Source: an uncultured Chloroflexota bacterium
GTDB lineage: Bacteria > Chloroflexota > UBA11872
Direction: 5' to 3'
Length of the DNA stretch: 64,000 bases
Assembly: GCA_958296175.1 (NCBI GenBank)
Contig: OY282448.1
Coordinates: 1,860,472 to 1,924,471, forward strand
Translations under genes and position numbers: made by a program
The notes under the pieces: generated by a model
Databases searched by the model: none
What the model was told of the DNA's origin: nothing
What the model saw: only the letters and a program-made list of their open reading frames with translations
Shown: positions 50,581-60,429 of the stretch, in pieces
Layout: every line of letters starts with the position of its first letter
Position numbering within the stretch: position 1 is the stretch's first letter

Positions 50581-51723
50581 ATGCGGATTACGGGACTGGC
50601 CTGCGACTTCATCAACGACGGCGCGCGCAACTGGCCCATCGTGCGGGTCTACACCGACGCCGGCCTCACCGGCATCGGCGAGGCCTATCCGGTCGGGCCC
50701 GACAAGGCCGTTGCCGAGACGGTGCGCTACTTCCAGGATTGGCTGGTCGGGTTCGATCCCCTCGACGGCGAGCGCGTCTGGCACGAGCTGTACGCCGGCA
50801 GCCGCTTTCCCACCGGCTCGGTGATTACGGCCGCCATCAGCGGCGTCGATCAGGCGCTGTGGGACATCAAGGGCAAGGTCCTCGACACGCCGGTCTATCA
50901 GCTGCTGGGCGGCAAAGTGCGCGACCGCGTTCGCGTATATCAGTCCGCGCACGGCCGCACGCCGCAGGCGCTGGGCGCCGACGCGCGCCGCCTGGTCGAG
51001 ACCTACGGCTACACCGCGCTGAAGATCGGGCCGTTCCGTCCCGACGGCGACGCGGACCCTTGGGGAACGCAACTGGACACCGCCGAGCGCCGCATGGCGG
51101 CGGTGCGCGGCGCGGTGGGCGACGCGGTCGACATTGGCGTCGACGCCCACGCCAAGTTGCTGGAGCCGGCGCGGGCGCTGGAGATGGCCGAACGCATCCG
51201 CGCCTTCCGCCCGTTCTTCTTCGAGGAACCCGTGCGACCCGAGCAGTTCGCGCCGCTGGCCAAGCTGGCGCAGCAGTGCCCGATTCCCATCGCCACCGGC
51301 GAGTGCCTGTACACCAAGTTCGAGTTCCAGCAGCTGCTCGCCACTGGGGCGGCCGACATCATTCAGCCGGACGTGTGCGTCACCGGCGGCTTGACCGAGC
51401 TGAAGAAGATTGCGGCTCTGGCCGAGGCGCATTACGTGAGCGTGGCGCCGCACAACCCGCTGGGGCCGCTGGCCACGGCCGTGAACGTGCACTTTGCCGC
51501 CGCGGCGCCCAACTTTCTCATCCTGGAGTACCACGCCGACGACACAGGCGTCCGCGCCGAAGTGCTGGACGAACCGATGCGGCTGGAGGACGGCTATCTG
51601 GCCATCCCCGAGCGCCCCGGGCTGGGCGTCGACCTGACCGAGGGCATCCTGGAGAAGTACCCCTACGCGCCCTGGCGGCGCGGCCGTCCGACGCGGGCAG
51701 ACGGCATGTTGGCCTACATCTAG
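50581..51723 (+). CDS. Mandelate racemase/enolase superfamily dehydratase
   Basis: 380 residues of the muconate-lactonizing/mandelate-racemase group. Metal ligands are Asp188 (GVDAHAKL), Glu215 (FFEEP) and Glu241 (TGECLY). The general acid/base pair is Asp264 and His291 (APHNPLGP). The His-Asp dyad and PHNPLGP are as in D-galactonate-type acid-sugar dehydratases, which remove water from aldonic acids. The second Lys motif of mandelate racemase is replaced by ALKIGPF. It is 3 bp from the next lipoprotein gene. Confidence 0.87.
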   Translation: MRITGLACDFINDGARNWPIVRVYTDAGLTGIGEAYPVGPDKAVAETVRYFQDWLVGFDPLDGERVWHELYAGSRFPTGSVITAAISGVDQALWDIKGKVLDTPVYQLLGGKVRDRVRVYQSAHGRTPQALGADARRLVETYGYTALKIGPFRPDGDADPWGTQLDTAERRMAAVRGAVGDAVDIGVDAHAKLLEPARALEMAERIRAFRPFFFEEPVRPEQFAPLAKLAQQCPIPIATGECLYTKFEFQQLLATGAADIIQPDVCVTGGLTELKKIAALAEAHYVSVAPHNPLGPLATAVNVHFAAAAPNFLILEYHADDTGVRAEVLDEPMRLEDGYLAIPERPGLGVDLTEGILEKYPYAPWRRGRPTRADGMLAYI

Positions 51724-51725
51724 CC

Positions 51726-52526
51726 ATGCCGACGCGCCGCGGCCGTTGGGTAAGGCGCGGGGCGCTGCGCGGCGTGCGGTGCGCGGCGCGCTGGCTGGCG
51801 GCGGCGTTGTGTCTGGCGGCGCTGTGTCTGGCCGCGCTTGCCGCTTGCGGCGAGGAGCCGCCCCCGCGCGCGGCGTCCGACGGCGCGGCGGCGCTGGACT
51901 TCGACCCTCAGGCCTACGCCGCCGTGATTTCCGGCCCGCCGCCGGCCACCACGGCGCGGCTGACGTCGCCCACCCAGGACGGGACTGGCCGCGTGCAGGT
52001 CCAGGTCGACCGGCGGCCAGAGGATGACGCGCTGCGGGTGGCGGTCACGCTCCACGTCGGCCCGGCGCAGTTGGAGCTGGAGGTGATCGAGGTCGGCGGG
52101 CTGACGTATGTCCGAGGCGCCGCGGGCGGTGCTTCGCAGGCGTGGATCGCCGTGGACTCGGCCTCCGCGCGGGAGGGCGGGGCCGACGTCCCCGCGCTGG
52201 CAAGCGCCTTCCCCGTGGTGGGCGGTGTGGCCGCCGCCGTGCAGGATGACGGCTGGGCCGTGCAGGCGGACGAACCCTGCCCGGGCGGCGGCGCCTGCTT
52301 CGTGCTGACCAACCCGGACTACGAGTTCGCCAGTTTGTACGTGGACGCGCGGTCGTACCGCCCGCTGCACCTGCGGCTGGCGCGGCCGGGCATGCAGGCG
52401 GCCGGAGAAATCGAGGTCGACTGGGGCGCCGCCGCGCCGATTCGCCCCCCCGCCGACGCGCGCCGCGTCGACGCGGCGGCGTTCACCGCCGCGCTCACGC
52501 CCATCCTGCGCGCGCTGGGCCTCTGA
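51726..52526 (+). CDS. Lipoprotein resembling LppX/LprG
   Basis: 266 residues. A basic start, a long Leu/Ala stretch and LAALAACGE give a Sec lipoprotein signal. The signal contains a duplicated LCLAAL segment coded by a short direct repeat. The mature part is beta-rich with two Cys (CPGGGACF) that could form a disulfide, and resembles the LppX/LprAFG lipid-carrier fold. Such proteins carry lipids or glycolipids across the envelope. The start is 3 bp after the dehydratase stop, but the two functions look unrelated. Confidence 0.65.
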   Translation: MPTRRGRWVRRGALRGVRCAARWLAAALCLAALCLAALAACGEEPPPRAASDGAAALDFDPQAYAAVISGPPPATTARLTSPTQDGTGRVQVQVDRRPEDDALRVAVTLHVGPAQLELEVIEVGGLTYVRGAAGGASQAWIAVDSASAREGGADVPALASAFPVVGGVAAAVQDDGWAVQADEPCPGGGACFVLTNPDYEFASLYVDARSYRPLHLRLARPGMQAAGEIEVDWGAAAPIRPPADARRVDAAAFTAALTPILRALGL

Positions 52527-52534
52527 CTCGTCGT

Positions 52535-52720
52535 CCCGCGCTTCGCCCGCGCGCGCCAGGGTGCGAGGAGGCCGTCGGCGGGTATCTCGTCGGTGACTTT
52601 GCTTCGCCCGCGCACTCCGCACGTCAGGGGCGAGGAAAGCGTCCGCCCGCCTTCCATATCCTTCCCGCGATGGCGCGGGGTAACGCGGCGCTTCGCCGCG
52701 TCCTCGCTTTGCGCAGACCG
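52535..52720. repeat. Degenerate 61-bp-period repeat
   Basis: CTTCGCCCGCGC followed by a variable GC-rich stretch occurs at 52541 and 52602, 61 bp apart, with a weaker CTTCGCCGCG copy at 52691. It lies in the 222-bp gap between two convergent genes. Confidence 0.4.
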
Positions 52721-52748
52721 CAGGGCGAGGGCTGCCGCTATCCGCCTC

Positions 52749-53108
52749 TCAGGGTGACTCGCTCACCAGGGTGAAGCCGTTCACCACGCCCTCGGCGATC
52801 GGGCCGGCGTGGGCCGTGCGCCAGAACTCTACGAAGGGGCGCAGCGCGTCGGGAATCTCGTCCTGCTCCAGCAGGCCGCCGGCGATCTGCACGGTCTTGA
52901 CGGCTTCTTCCAGGCTTGCGTACACGTGGATGCTGCCGTAGTCGTAGCCGCTGGGCGCCAGGTCGAACTCGTCGGCCTGGAAGCCGCGCAGCAGCAGCAC
53001 CCGCTCGATGCCCAGCGTGGGCCGCACGGCGCGGAACGCCTGCTCGAACGCCTGCACGTCGGCGTCTGCGCGCAGCTTGTAGAAGCGAATCGATACGTAC
53101 GGCGGCAT
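52749..53108 (-). CDS. Small protein of unknown function, possible dimeric alpha/beta barrel
   Basis: 119 residues. [24 protein letters not shown] is a strand-helix opening typical of small ferredoxin-like or EthD/NIPSNAP-type dimeric barrels. [17 protein letters not shown] gives a second such unit. No catalytic motif stands out. It follows the TIM-barrel gene by 33 bp on the same strand. A role in the same pathway is possible but not shown. Confidence 0.6.
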   Translation of the reverse strand: MPPYVSIRFYKLRADADVQAFEQAFRAVRPTLGIERVLLLRGFQADEFDLAPSGYDYGSIHVYASLEEAVKTVQIAGGLLEQDEIPDALRPFVEFWRTAHAGPIAEGVVNGFTLVSESP

Positions 53109-53141
53109 GGCGGCCTCCCTGGGTTCCTGCGGCCGGCCGGC

Positions 53142-54329
53142 TCAGCCAAGCTGCGCGCGCAGCACCCGGCCCACGTGCGCGAGCGTGACCGGGGCCAGCA
53201 GGCCAAAGTTGTACACCATCACGCGGTCGGGCCGGATGTCCCCCAGGCGCCACGCCCGCGCCTCGAAGCCCTTCCCGTGCGGATCCACGTCATGGTGCCC
53301 GGTCTGGTTCACGGTGATCTGGATGTCGGCGCGCGCGCGTCGGATGACGTCGATCTGGGCGTCGGCGTCGGCGGCGTGGTCGGTCGGGTCTGCGATCATC
53401 AGCGCCCCGATGGTGTCCAGCAGGTCGCGCAGGCGCAGGCCGTCCGCCGCCCAGCCCAGGGACGCGCCGCCGACGCCCACGCGCACACTGCTGCGGCGCA
53501 GGGCGTGTTTCACCGCTTTCACCATGCCAACCGCCGCGTGCTCCCGCGCTTCCAGAAAGCCGCGGAACTCCTCGTCGGCCGCGCAGCGTTCGGCGGCCAG
53601 CGCGGCCACGTCCTCGTCTGGCGCGTGCGGGTCGGGCGGCGCGTCCAGCCGCGCGCGCAGCTCGCGCGCCACGGATTCCCGCACCGCCTCGGGGTCGACG
53701 CCGTGCGCCCGCGCGGCCGACATGCAGGGCTCGTTGAAGCACAGCCCGGCCAGAAAGCGCGTCCAGGGACTCATGGGAACCAGAATGCGCGGGCGCACCC
53801 AGCCGTAGGCGAAGTCGGCGTAGCCCACGTTCTCCAGCGTCAGGCCGCTGACCTGGTACTGATCGCACAGGTCTACCAGCAGCGCCGCCAGATACTCCCG
53901 CACGTCGGGGTGCGCCGGACAGGCGGCGGCAAAGCTGCGCCCGCCCAGCGCGTTTTCCGTGGCCGTGTCGGGATAGGCGCGCGCCAGCCAGGGTTGGAAC
54001 ATGCCGATGACCCAGGCGTCGAGCTGCATGCCGCGCGCGGCCGCGCCCTCGGAGACCTGCCGGTAGACCTCCAGCACCTCGGGCTCGGGGTGCAGCGAGG
54101 GTTCGATGCGCCCGTACCGCTCGGCCCGCGCCGGGAAATACACCGCGCCTTGCTCGGAATAGAACTGCGGGCGGCGGCGGTTGCGCGGCGAGAAGGTCGA
54201 GATCGCGTGGTAGTTCGGACACAGGTCGATGGCGTCGAACCCGTGCGCGCACAGCCAGTCCAGCGCCGCGTCGACGCCTTCGTCGGCCAGATCCCAGGGG
54301 TACGCCCAGACGGAGAGCCGCGTTTGCAC
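53142..54329 (-). CDS. TIM-barrel protein, glycoside-hydrolase-like
   Basis: 395 residues. [33 protein letters not shown] is the beta1-helix1 opening of a TIM barrel, with [23 protein letters not shown] (an acid residue after beta4) and [12 protein letters not shown] as later strands. This resembles hypothetical sugar-hydrolase-like proteins of the GHL10 kind. Catalytic acids cannot be assigned with confidence. No signal peptide is present, so it would act inside the cell. It is divergent from a Gfo/Idh gene 70 bp away. Confidence 0.6.
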   Translation of the reverse strand: MQTRLSVWAYPWDLADEGVDAALDWLCAHGFDAIDLCPNYHAISTFSPRNRRRPQFYSEQGAVYFPARAERYGRIEPSLHPEPEVLEVYRQVSEGAAARGMQLDAWVIGMFQPWLARAYPDTATENALGGRSFAAACPAHPDVREYLAALLVDLCDQYQVSGLTLENVGYADFAYGWVRPRILVPMSPWTRFLAGLCFNEPCMSAARAHGVDPEAVRESVARELRARLDAPPDPHAPDEDVAALAAERCAADEEFRGFLEAREHAAVGMVKAVKHALRRSSVRVGVGGASLGWAADGLRLRDLLDTIGALMIADPTDHAADADAQIDVIRRARADIQITVNQTGHHDVDPHGKGFEARAWRLGDIRPDRVMVYNFGLLAPVTLAHVGRVLRAQLG

Positions 54330-54399
54330 GGTAGGCTACGGGCGCCGCGCGCGGCGCAGCCCTGGCGCACTTGCCGGCCGCCGCTGGAACGAAGGATGC

Positions 54400-55368
54400 A
54401 TGCCCGTGAACGTGCTCATGCTGGGGTCGGGCAGTATCGCAGGATTTCACGCCCGTGCGCTGCGCGATCTTGGCCACACGCTGCACGCGGTCGTCGGCCG
54501 CCGCGCGGCGCAGGCGGCCGAATTCGCTGCCGCCACCGGGTTTGCGCGGCACGGCGTAGATCTCCAGGCGGCCTTGGACGACCCGGCGGTCGACGTTGCG
54601 GTCATCACCACGCCCAGCGACATGCACCGCGCGCACGCCGCGGCCGCCGTCCGCCGCGGGCTGCCCACGCTGCTGGAGATTCCCGCGGCCACCTCGCTTC
54701 TCGACGCGCAAGCCATTCAGCAGGCGGCCCAGGCGGCAGGCGTTCCCCTCATGGTGGCCCACACGCGGCGCTTTCAGCCGGCCATGCAGCGCATGCGCGC
54801 CATGGTGGCCGACGGAAGCCTGCGCGTGCATCACCTGGCGCAGCGCTACGGGTTCATCCGCCGCGCCAACGTGAACTGGGTCGGCTACGAGCGCAGTTGG
54901 ACCGACAACCTGATCTGGCACCACGGCGGCCACGCCATGGACGCCTGGATGTGGGTGGTGGGCGCAACCGAGGTCGAGGTCTCGGCGCGCCTGGGCCCGC
55001 CTCACCATCACCTGGGGATTCCGATGGACATCGCCATCGCGCTCGAAACGCCCGACGGCGTGGTGGGCAGTATCACCTTGTCCTACAACACGCATCAGCC
55101 GCTGGACGACGCGCTGTTCATCGGCGAGGAGGACACGGTGCTGGCGAACTACGCCACCGGCACGCTCACGGGCAGCAAGGGCGTGATCTTCGACGCCAAG
55201 ATGACCGAGGTGGTGCCGCACGACGTGATTACCGCGCAGGACCGCGAGTTTTTCGCCGCCGTGCGCCAGCAGCGCGATCCCAGCCCCACCATCGCGGACG
55301 TGATGCCCAGCCTGCGCGCCTTGCAGACCGTGCAGGACGCCTACGACGCGGCGCGAGGCGCGGCATGA
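54400..55368 (+). CDS. Gfo/Idh/MocA family oxidoreductase
   Basis: 322 residues. The nucleotide loop is a clean [10 protein letters not shown] (GxGxxG). The usual EKP motif is LEIPAATSL here, so the catalytic Lys is replaced by Ile, which is unusual. [12 protein letters not shown] and [14 protein letters not shown] form the substrate domain. GAAGGA-like GAAGGATGC precedes ATG 54400. It overlaps the aminotransferase by 4 bp (ATGA), so the two probably act in one pathway. Confidence 0.83.
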   Translation: MPVNVLMLGSGSIAGFHARALRDLGHTLHAVVGRRAAQAAEFAAATGFARHGVDLQAALDDPAVDVAVITTPSDMHRAHAAAAVRRGLPTLLEIPAATSLLDAQAIQQAAQAAGVPLMVAHTRRFQPAMQRMRAMVADGSLRVHHLAQRYGFIRRANVNWVGYERSWTDNLIWHHGGHAMDAWMWVVGATEVEVSARLGPPHHHLGIPMDIAIALETPDGVVGSITLSYNTHQPLDDALFIGEEDTVLANYATGTLTGSKGVIFDAKMTEVVPHDVITAQDREFFAAVRQQRDPSPTIADVMPSLRALQTVQDAYDAARGAA

Positions 55369-56306
55369 GCGCCGACGCCGGCCGCGCCGAGCGCGTCGTC
55401 TACCTGAACGGCGCCTGGGTCCCGGAGAGCAGCGCCGCGATTTCGATCTTCGACTCGGCGCTCTTCTGGGGCGACGCCGTGTTCGAGACGACGCGCAGCT
55501 TTGGGCACGAGCCGTATCGGCTGGACGACCATCTCGACCGGCTGGCCGCCTCGCTGGCCGCCGCCGGCATCCAGGCCGGGGTGACGATGCGCGAGCTGGC
55601 CGACCTGACCGGCGAACTCATTGCGCGCAACGCGCCGGCTTACGCGCCCGACGACGACTTCACCATCGTGCACCAGATTTCGCCCGGCACGGTGGCGCGC
55701 TACCGGGCGCGGGGCGCCGAGGCGCGCGCGTCGGTGCTCGTCTTCGGCTACCCGCTGGCCGCCTCGCTGGCCGACGCCGCGGCCTGGTACGACACGGGCC
55801 TGGACGCCGTGGTCCCGCGGCAGCGCGCCATCCCGGCCCGGCTGTTGGACGCCAAGATCAAGAGCCGCTCCCGTCTGCATTATCAGATCGCCAACCATCA
55901 GGCCGCCCGGCACGGGCCCGACGCCTGGGCGGTGCTGGAAGACGACGACGGCTTCATCACCGAAGGCACGGGGTCCAACTTCTTCATCGTGCGGGACGGC
56001 CAGCTGCTCACCTCCGAAGGCCACCACGTGCTGCGCGGCGTTACCCGCGACACCGTGTTGACGCTGGCCGCCGAGCTGGGCATTCCGGCGCGGGAAGCGC
56101 GCTTCGACGCCTACGACACCGCCACGGCGGACGAGGCGTTTTTCAGCACCACGCCCTACGTCATGGTGCCCGTCACCAGGTTCAACGGCGCGCCGCTGGG
56201 CGACGGGCGCGTGGGCCCCGTCTACCAGCGGCTGGCCGACGCGTTCAGCGAAGAGGTCGGCCTGGACTTCATCGCGCAGGCCAAGGCGTACGCCGCGCGC
56301 GGGTGA
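55365..56306 (+). CDS. Class IV aminotransferase (branched-chain/D-amino-acid type)
   Basis: 313 residues of fold-type IV PLP enzyme. Lys166 in [12 protein letters not shown] is the PLP lysine, TEGTGSNFF (about 200) binds the phosphate, and [19 protein letters not shown] is the N-terminal family motif. It transfers amino groups between branched-chain or D-amino acids and 2-keto acids. ATG 55365 overlaps the Gfo/Idh stop. Pairing with a dehydrogenase-like gene suggests amino-sugar or amino-alcohol metabolism rather than housekeeping valine synthesis. Confidence 0.88.
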   Translation: MSADAGRAERVVYLNGAWVPESSAAISIFDSALFWGDAVFETTRSFGHEPYRLDDHLDRLAASLAAAGIQAGVTMRELADLTGELIARNAPAYAPDDDFTIVHQISPGTVARYRARGAEARASVLVFGYPLAASLADAAAWYDTGLDAVVPRQRAIPARLLDAKIKSRSRLHYQIANHQAARHGPDAWAVLEDDDGFITEGTGSNFFIVRDGQLLTSEGHHVLRGVTRDTVLTLAAELGIPAREARFDAYDTATADEAFFSTTPYVMVPVTRFNGAPLGDGRVGPVYQRLADAFSEEVGLDFIAQAKAYAARG

Positions 56307-56504
56307 CGGCCCGCCACCGCTGCGGCCGTGCTGGCGCCTCCGCGCTGGCGTACGCCGCGCGCGTCCCCAGCTCCAGAAGCGTGTGAGGAGCGCCCGCCCC
56401 GCGGTGAGCGAACACGGGCCGCCGCGCACGCCCGAGGGCAGGGTTTGGAGCTCCCGAACGCTGCCTTGCCGCGCGTTGCGCCGCAGGAACGCGCGGCTGC
56501 GCGG

Positions 56505-57206
56505 CTACGTAGCCTGGCCGTCCATTTCCTCGCGCAGGTTGTGAATCACCGCGCTGACCACCGCGCCCAGCAGCGCACCCAGGATTGGCCCCAGCCAGTA
56601 GACCCACAGCGAGTCGAAGTTCAGCGCCGCCACGGCCGGCCCGAACGAGCGCGCCGGGTTCAGCGCCGCGCCGGTCAGCGCGCCGCCCACCAGCCAGCTG
56701 GCCGCCAGCGTGAGCCCGATGGTCAGGCCGTGAAAGCCTTGCGCCGCCTTGCTGCTGACCGCCGACCCCACGATGGCGCTGACCAGCAAGAACGTGAGCG
56801 CCGCCTCGATCAGCAGGGCCTGCCCGTCCGTCACCCCCGCCGCGGGCAGCGGCAGGCCGTACTGCGTGGCGCCCTCGGCGCGAATCCAGGCGTGCAGCCC
56901 TGCGCCCACCACCGCGCCGGCCAGCTGCGCCACGATGTAACCGGGCGCCAGGCGCAGCGGAAACTTGCCGATGGCCGCCAGCGCGATGGTCACGGCCGGG
57001 TTGATGTGGCAGCCCGACACCGCCCCCAGCGCGTAGATCAGCGCCGTCAGAATCAGCCCGTGCGCCAGCGCGGCCATGACCACGCCGGCCGCGCCGCCGT
57101 CCAGCGTTTCGAACGCCACCGCCGCGCTCATCGATCCAACGAAAACCAGGCTCAGCGTGCCGACGAACTCGGCCAGCCAGGCGCGTGGTTGTGGTTCTAT
57201 CTTCAT
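56505..57206 (-). CDS. Aquaporin/glycerol-facilitator family channel
   Basis: 233 residues with six membrane helices and two half-helices carrying NPA motifs at 69-71 (HINPAVT) and 183-185 (ALNPARSFGP). The Arg after the second NPA is the selectivity Arg. The short length and His before the first NPA favour a water channel (AqpZ type) over a glycerol facilitator. ATG 57206 follows GAGAGGAG. The upstream 100 bp holds a 30-bp direct repeat, which may be regulatory. Confidence 0.92.
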   Translation of the reverse strand: MKIEPQPRAWLAEFVGTLSLVFVGSMSAAVAFETLDGGAAGVVMAALAHGLILTALIYALGAVSGCHINPAVTIALAAIGKFPLRLAPGYIVAQLAGAVVGAGLHAWIRAEGATQYGLPLPAAGVTDGQALLIEAALTFLLVSAIVGSAVSSKAAQGFHGLTIGLTLAASWLVGGALTGAALNPARSFGPAVAALNFDSLWVYWLGPILGALLGAVVSAVIHNLREEMDGQAT

Positions 57207-57231
57207 GGGCTGCTCCTCTCGGCGTACGCCC

Positions 57232-57327
57232 CCCGAGTCACCGCCGAATCCTATCGCGCCCACCGCTGGAGCGGGCGCAGAACCGGCGCTGGGGGGTCCC
57301 CGAGTCACCGCCGAATCCTATCGCGCC
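57232..57327. repeat. 30-bp direct repeat upstream of the aquaporin gene
   Basis: CCCGAGTCACCGCCGAATCC and the following TATCGCGCCC occur twice without mismatch, at 57232-57261 and 57298-57327 (period 66 bp), starting 26 bp before the aquaporin ATG. This could be a duplicated operator or promoter part. Confidence 0.7.
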
Positions 57328-57399
57328 CCCCGCCGAAAGTCGCGCCGCGCCCAAACGCCCGCCTCAGCCGCGCAACGCCCCTCACCCACCCCTGCTCCC

Positions 57400-57825
57400 T
57401 CTCCTTCGTCGTCCCCGCTCCCTGCAAAGAGAGGGCCAGGTGCGGGCAAGACGAGAAGCGCGGAGGTGTTCCCTCTCCTTCGAGGGAGCTGGCATAGAAA
57501 AGCTTCGCACCGCTGCACGGCTCGACCCATTCTTCCCCTCTCCCTGGAGGGAGAGGGCAGGGTGAGGGCGAGACAAGAGGCGCGGAGGTGTTCCTTTCTC
57601 CTTCGAGGGAGCTGGCAGAGAAAAGCCTCGCACTGCCGCACGGCTCGACCCTTTGTTCCCCTCTCCCTCCAGGGAGAGGGCAGGGTGAGGGCGAGACAAG
57701 AGGCGCGGAGGTGTTCCCCCTCCTTCGAGGGAGCTGGCAGAGAAAAGCCTCGCACCGCTGCGCAGCTCGACCCATTCTTCCCCTCTCCCTGGAGGGAGAG
57801 GGCAGGGTGAGGGTGAAGAGCGCGG
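57400..57825. repeat. Tandem repeat array, about 3.5 units of 122 bp
   Basis: Units restart at 57533, 57656 and 57778 (TTCCCCTCTCCCTGGAGGG type), with a partial, more diverged unit from about 57403. Each has the near-palindromic core, GGCAGGGTGAGGGCGAGACA, then GGCGCGGAGGTGTTCC and AGAAAAGCCTCGCAC. The core is shared with the array at 18861, but the rest of the unit is different. The array fills the gap up to the mannonate-dehydratase-like gene and encodes nothing. Confidence 0.85.
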
Positions 57826-57837
57826 GGGAAGCCGCCG

Positions 57838-58845
57838 TCAGCAGCACTCCTCGCCGCAGTCCGGGGTCGCCCCGCCGCCCGCCGCTTCCGCTTGCAGCGC
57901 CATCAGCAGCCCTTGCATCTGGCCGGTGGCCAGCGCGCGGCCGCGGTGGCCCCAGGGCGTGTCGTCGATCATGCCCGGAACGTGATCGTCGATCAGAAAA
58001 CCGGTGAACCCGCCGTCGTACAGCGTGCGCATGGCGGCGGCGGCGTCCACGTTCCCCTCGCCCAGAAAGCACTCGTTGAACGCAGGCGCCGCGCCCTGCA
58101 CGTCGCGGAAGTGCACGTAGAAGATGCGCCGCCGGTTCAGGAAATGGCGCATGGCCGCCAGCGCGCCGCCGCCCATTTCCGACCAGCAGCCCATGCAGAA
58201 GTTCAGGCCGTTGTTGGGGCTGTCGGCGGTTCGCATGGCGCGGTCGAAGCCCTCGAACGAGCGCATGATGCGCGCCACGCCGCCCAGCGAGGCTACCGGC
58301 GGGTCGTCGGGATGCAGCGCCATGCGCACGCCGCTCGCCTCGGCCACCGGCAGCACCGCGTCCGTGAAGCGCTCGTAATTCGCCCACAGGATGTCCGCGC
58401 CAAACTCGCCCCCGTGCGTGCGCACGGCCGTGTCGGCCTGGGCCAGGTCGAAGGCCGTCACCCGCGCGCCGCCGCGCGTCGCCGCGCCCTCGGTGCGCCA
58501 CACGCCGTTCGGCATCCAGTGGTAGCCCAGGATGGGAATGCCCGCCGCGCCCACGTGCCGCAGCGTGGCCTGGTAGTTCTCGATCTGTTCCTGGGCGCCC
58601 TCCAGCCCCAGCATCGCGCGGTCGTAGAAGTGCGTCGGCACGTTTTCGATCGACTCGATGCGCAGGCCGTACGCCTCCACGCGCTGCCGCAGACGCACCA
58701 GATCCTCGGCCTCCCAGCGGACGGCGCCCGGCAGGCGCGGCGTGTTGAGCACCACGCCGCTCACCCCCAGCTGCGCGGCAAACCGCAGGATGTCTTCGCT
58801 GGGATCGCTGAACTGGCCGATGGCAATCCGCATAACGTCAGCCAT
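57838..58845 (-). CDS. Mannonate dehydratase-like TIM-barrel enzyme
   Basis: 335 residues. The frame has the metal-site residues of UxuA/xylose-isomerase-like barrels: LHPDDPP, NGLNFCMGCWSEMGG, FYVHFRDV and LIDDHVPGM. Classical UxuA removes water from D-mannonate to give 2-keto-3-deoxygluconate. The match is to the shorter family members of 330-350 residues. The tail ends with CGEECC, which could bind a metal. ATG 58845 follows GGAGG. The frame further upstream is noise. It diverges from the cyclopropane synthase gene. Confidence 0.8.
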   Translation of the reverse strand: MADVMRIAIGQFSDPSEDILRFAAQLGVSGVVLNTPRLPGAVRWEAEDLVRLRQRVEAYGLRIESIENVPTHFYDRAMLGLEGAQEQIENYQATLRHVGAAGIPILGYHWMPNGVWRTEGAATRGGARVTAFDLAQADTAVRTHGGEFGADILWANYERFTDAVLPVAEASGVRMALHPDDPPVASLGGVARIMRSFEGFDRAMRTADSPNNGLNFCMGCWSEMGGGALAAMRHFLNRRRIFYVHFRDVQGAAPAFNECFLGEGNVDAAAAMRTLYDGGFTGFLIDDHVPGMIDDTPWGHRGRALATGQMQGLLMALQAEAAGGGATPDCGEECC

Positions 58846-59011
58846 GCGCAACCTCCGCGGGTACTGTCGGGCCGTCGCCTCGCGTCCCGCGCGCTCAGGG
58901 TACGTCGGCGCTGGCGGCGGGGGCGCCGCGTCGACGCCCGCCGGCCCGTCCGCGCATGGCACAATCGCCCGCCCACCGCACGCGAGGGCCGCCCTAATCT
59001 TCGCCAGCGCG

Positions 59012-60241
59012 CTGGATCGATGTGCCCGTGCGCTCGTCCTCGGGCGTTTGCGCGGTTGGACAGCCGGACGTCTGGAACTGCGCTTGCCGGAAGGCATCGT
59101 CACCGCGGTGGGCGACCTGGCCAGCGGGAGCGTCGCCCGGGCCGACATCCACCACAACCGGGCGTTCACGCGTATGCTGCTGGGCGGAACCACGGGCGCG
59201 GGCGAGTCCTACGTGGAAGGCCAGTGGTCCAGCCCCGACCTGCGCGCGGTCATTCGCGGCGCGCTGGCCAGCGGCAGCAGCGTGCGTCTGGAGGCGGCCG
59301 CGTCCGTCCCGCGGCGGCTGCTGGACTTCTGGCGCCACACGCGCCGCCGCAACACCCGCCTCGGCAGCGAACACAACATTCACACCCACTACGACCTGGG
59401 CAACGAGTTCTTCGAGCTCTTTCTGGACGAAACCCTGGCCTATTCCTGCGCCATCTGGGACGGCTGCGACACGCTCTCCGCCGCGCAACGCGCCAAGTTC
59501 GACCTGGTCTGCCGCAAGCTAGACCTGGGCCCGGACGACCGCGTGCTGGAGATTGGCTGCGGCTGGGGCGGGTTTGCCATGCACGCCGCGCGCACCACCG
59601 GCTGCCGCGTGGTGGGCGTCACGGTGTCGCAGGAACAGTGCCGCCTGGCCCGCGAGCGCGTGGCCGCCGCCGGCCTCGACGACCAGGTCGATATCCGCTA
59701 CCAGGACTACCGCGACGTGACCGGCACGTTCGACAAGGTCGTGTCCATCGAAATGTTCGAGGCCGTCGGCCGCGAATATTGGGACACCTACTTCGCAACC
59801 TGCGCCCGCGCGCTGCGGCCCGGCGGCGTGATGCTGCTGCAAACGATCGGCATTCCCGACGAAGCGGCCGCCGATGCGCTGCGCGCGTCGGGGTGGATCA
59901 GCAAATACATCTTTCCCGGCGGCGTGCTGCCCGCGGTCGTGGAAATCCGGGATTCGCTCAGACGCGGCGGGCACACGCTGGCGCTGCGCGCCAGCGAGGA
60001 GATCGGGCCGCACTACGTGCGCACGCTGGACGAGTGGCGGCGTCGATTCTGGAACGCCGAGGCGCGCGTGCGCGCGCTTGGGTTCGACGACCGCTTCATC
60101 CGCATGTGGGACTTTTACCTGGCCGCGTGCGCCTCGGCCTTCGAGGCGGGCGTGATCCGCGACGTGCAAGTGCTGCTGGCGCGCGCGGGGCCGCGCGAGT
60201 CCGGCCGCCGTTCGACGCGCCTTGCGTACGCCAGAACGTGA
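59012..60241 (+). CDS. cfa: Cyclopropane-fatty-acyl-phospholipid synthase
   Basis: About 409 residues. NIHTHYDLGNEFFELFLDE, the SAM site VLEIGCGWGGFAMHAA, VVGVTVSQEQ, SIEMFEAVG and ISKYIFPGG are the family sequence in order. It adds a methylene from S-adenosylmethionine across double bonds in membrane lipids. The start is uncertain: no ATG or GTG lies in frame near the expected N-terminus, so CTG 59012 or TTG 59048 must serve. The frame runs back to 58658 within the divergent neighbour. A desaturase, which makes the double bonds it needs, follows 188 bp later on the same strand. Confidence 0.88.
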   Translation: MDRCARALVLGRLRGWTAGRLELRLPEGIVTAVGDLASGSVARADIHHNRAFTRMLLGGTTGAGESYVEGQWSSPDLRAVIRGALASGSSVRLEAAASVPRRLLDFWRHTRRRNTRLGSEHNIHTHYDLGNEFFELFLDETLAYSCAIWDGCDTLSAAQRAKFDLVCRKLDLGPDDRVLEIGCGWGGFAMHAARTTGCRVVGVTVSQEQCRLARERVAAAGLDDQVDIRYQDYRDVTGTFDKVVSIEMFEAVGREYWDTYFATCARALRPGGVMLLQTIGIPDEAAADALRASGWISKYIFPGGVLPAVVEIRDSLRRGGHTLALRASEEIGPHYVRTLDEWRRRFWNAEARVRALGFDDRFIRMWDFYLAACASAFEAGVIRDVQVLLARAGPRESGRRSTRLAYART

Positions 60242-60429
60242 GTGCGCGCCGCCCAAGCTGGATGCCCGCGGGCGCGCTCATAACGGATGTGCGCAGGCCG
60301 CCAGTGTGCGGGCCAGTGTGCGGAACGCTACCATGCAGGCTTGCGGCGCGCGGGCGCATCGCGCATCCTTTGCGCGGACGCGCGCCGTCCGGCGCATCCT
60401 GCGTCCCTTAGCAAAGGTGTCACGTTAGC

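Noticed and set aside
52809..55364. A plus-strand 1165-codon frame ending in the aminotransferase
   Set aside because: Only the last 313 codons carry family motifs. The rest is antisense to the TIM-barrel and small hypothetical genes.
57400..57825. Possible CRISPR or integron-like array
   Set aside because: The full 122-bp unit is repeated, not just a short repeat with unique spacers, and no cas or integrase gene is near.
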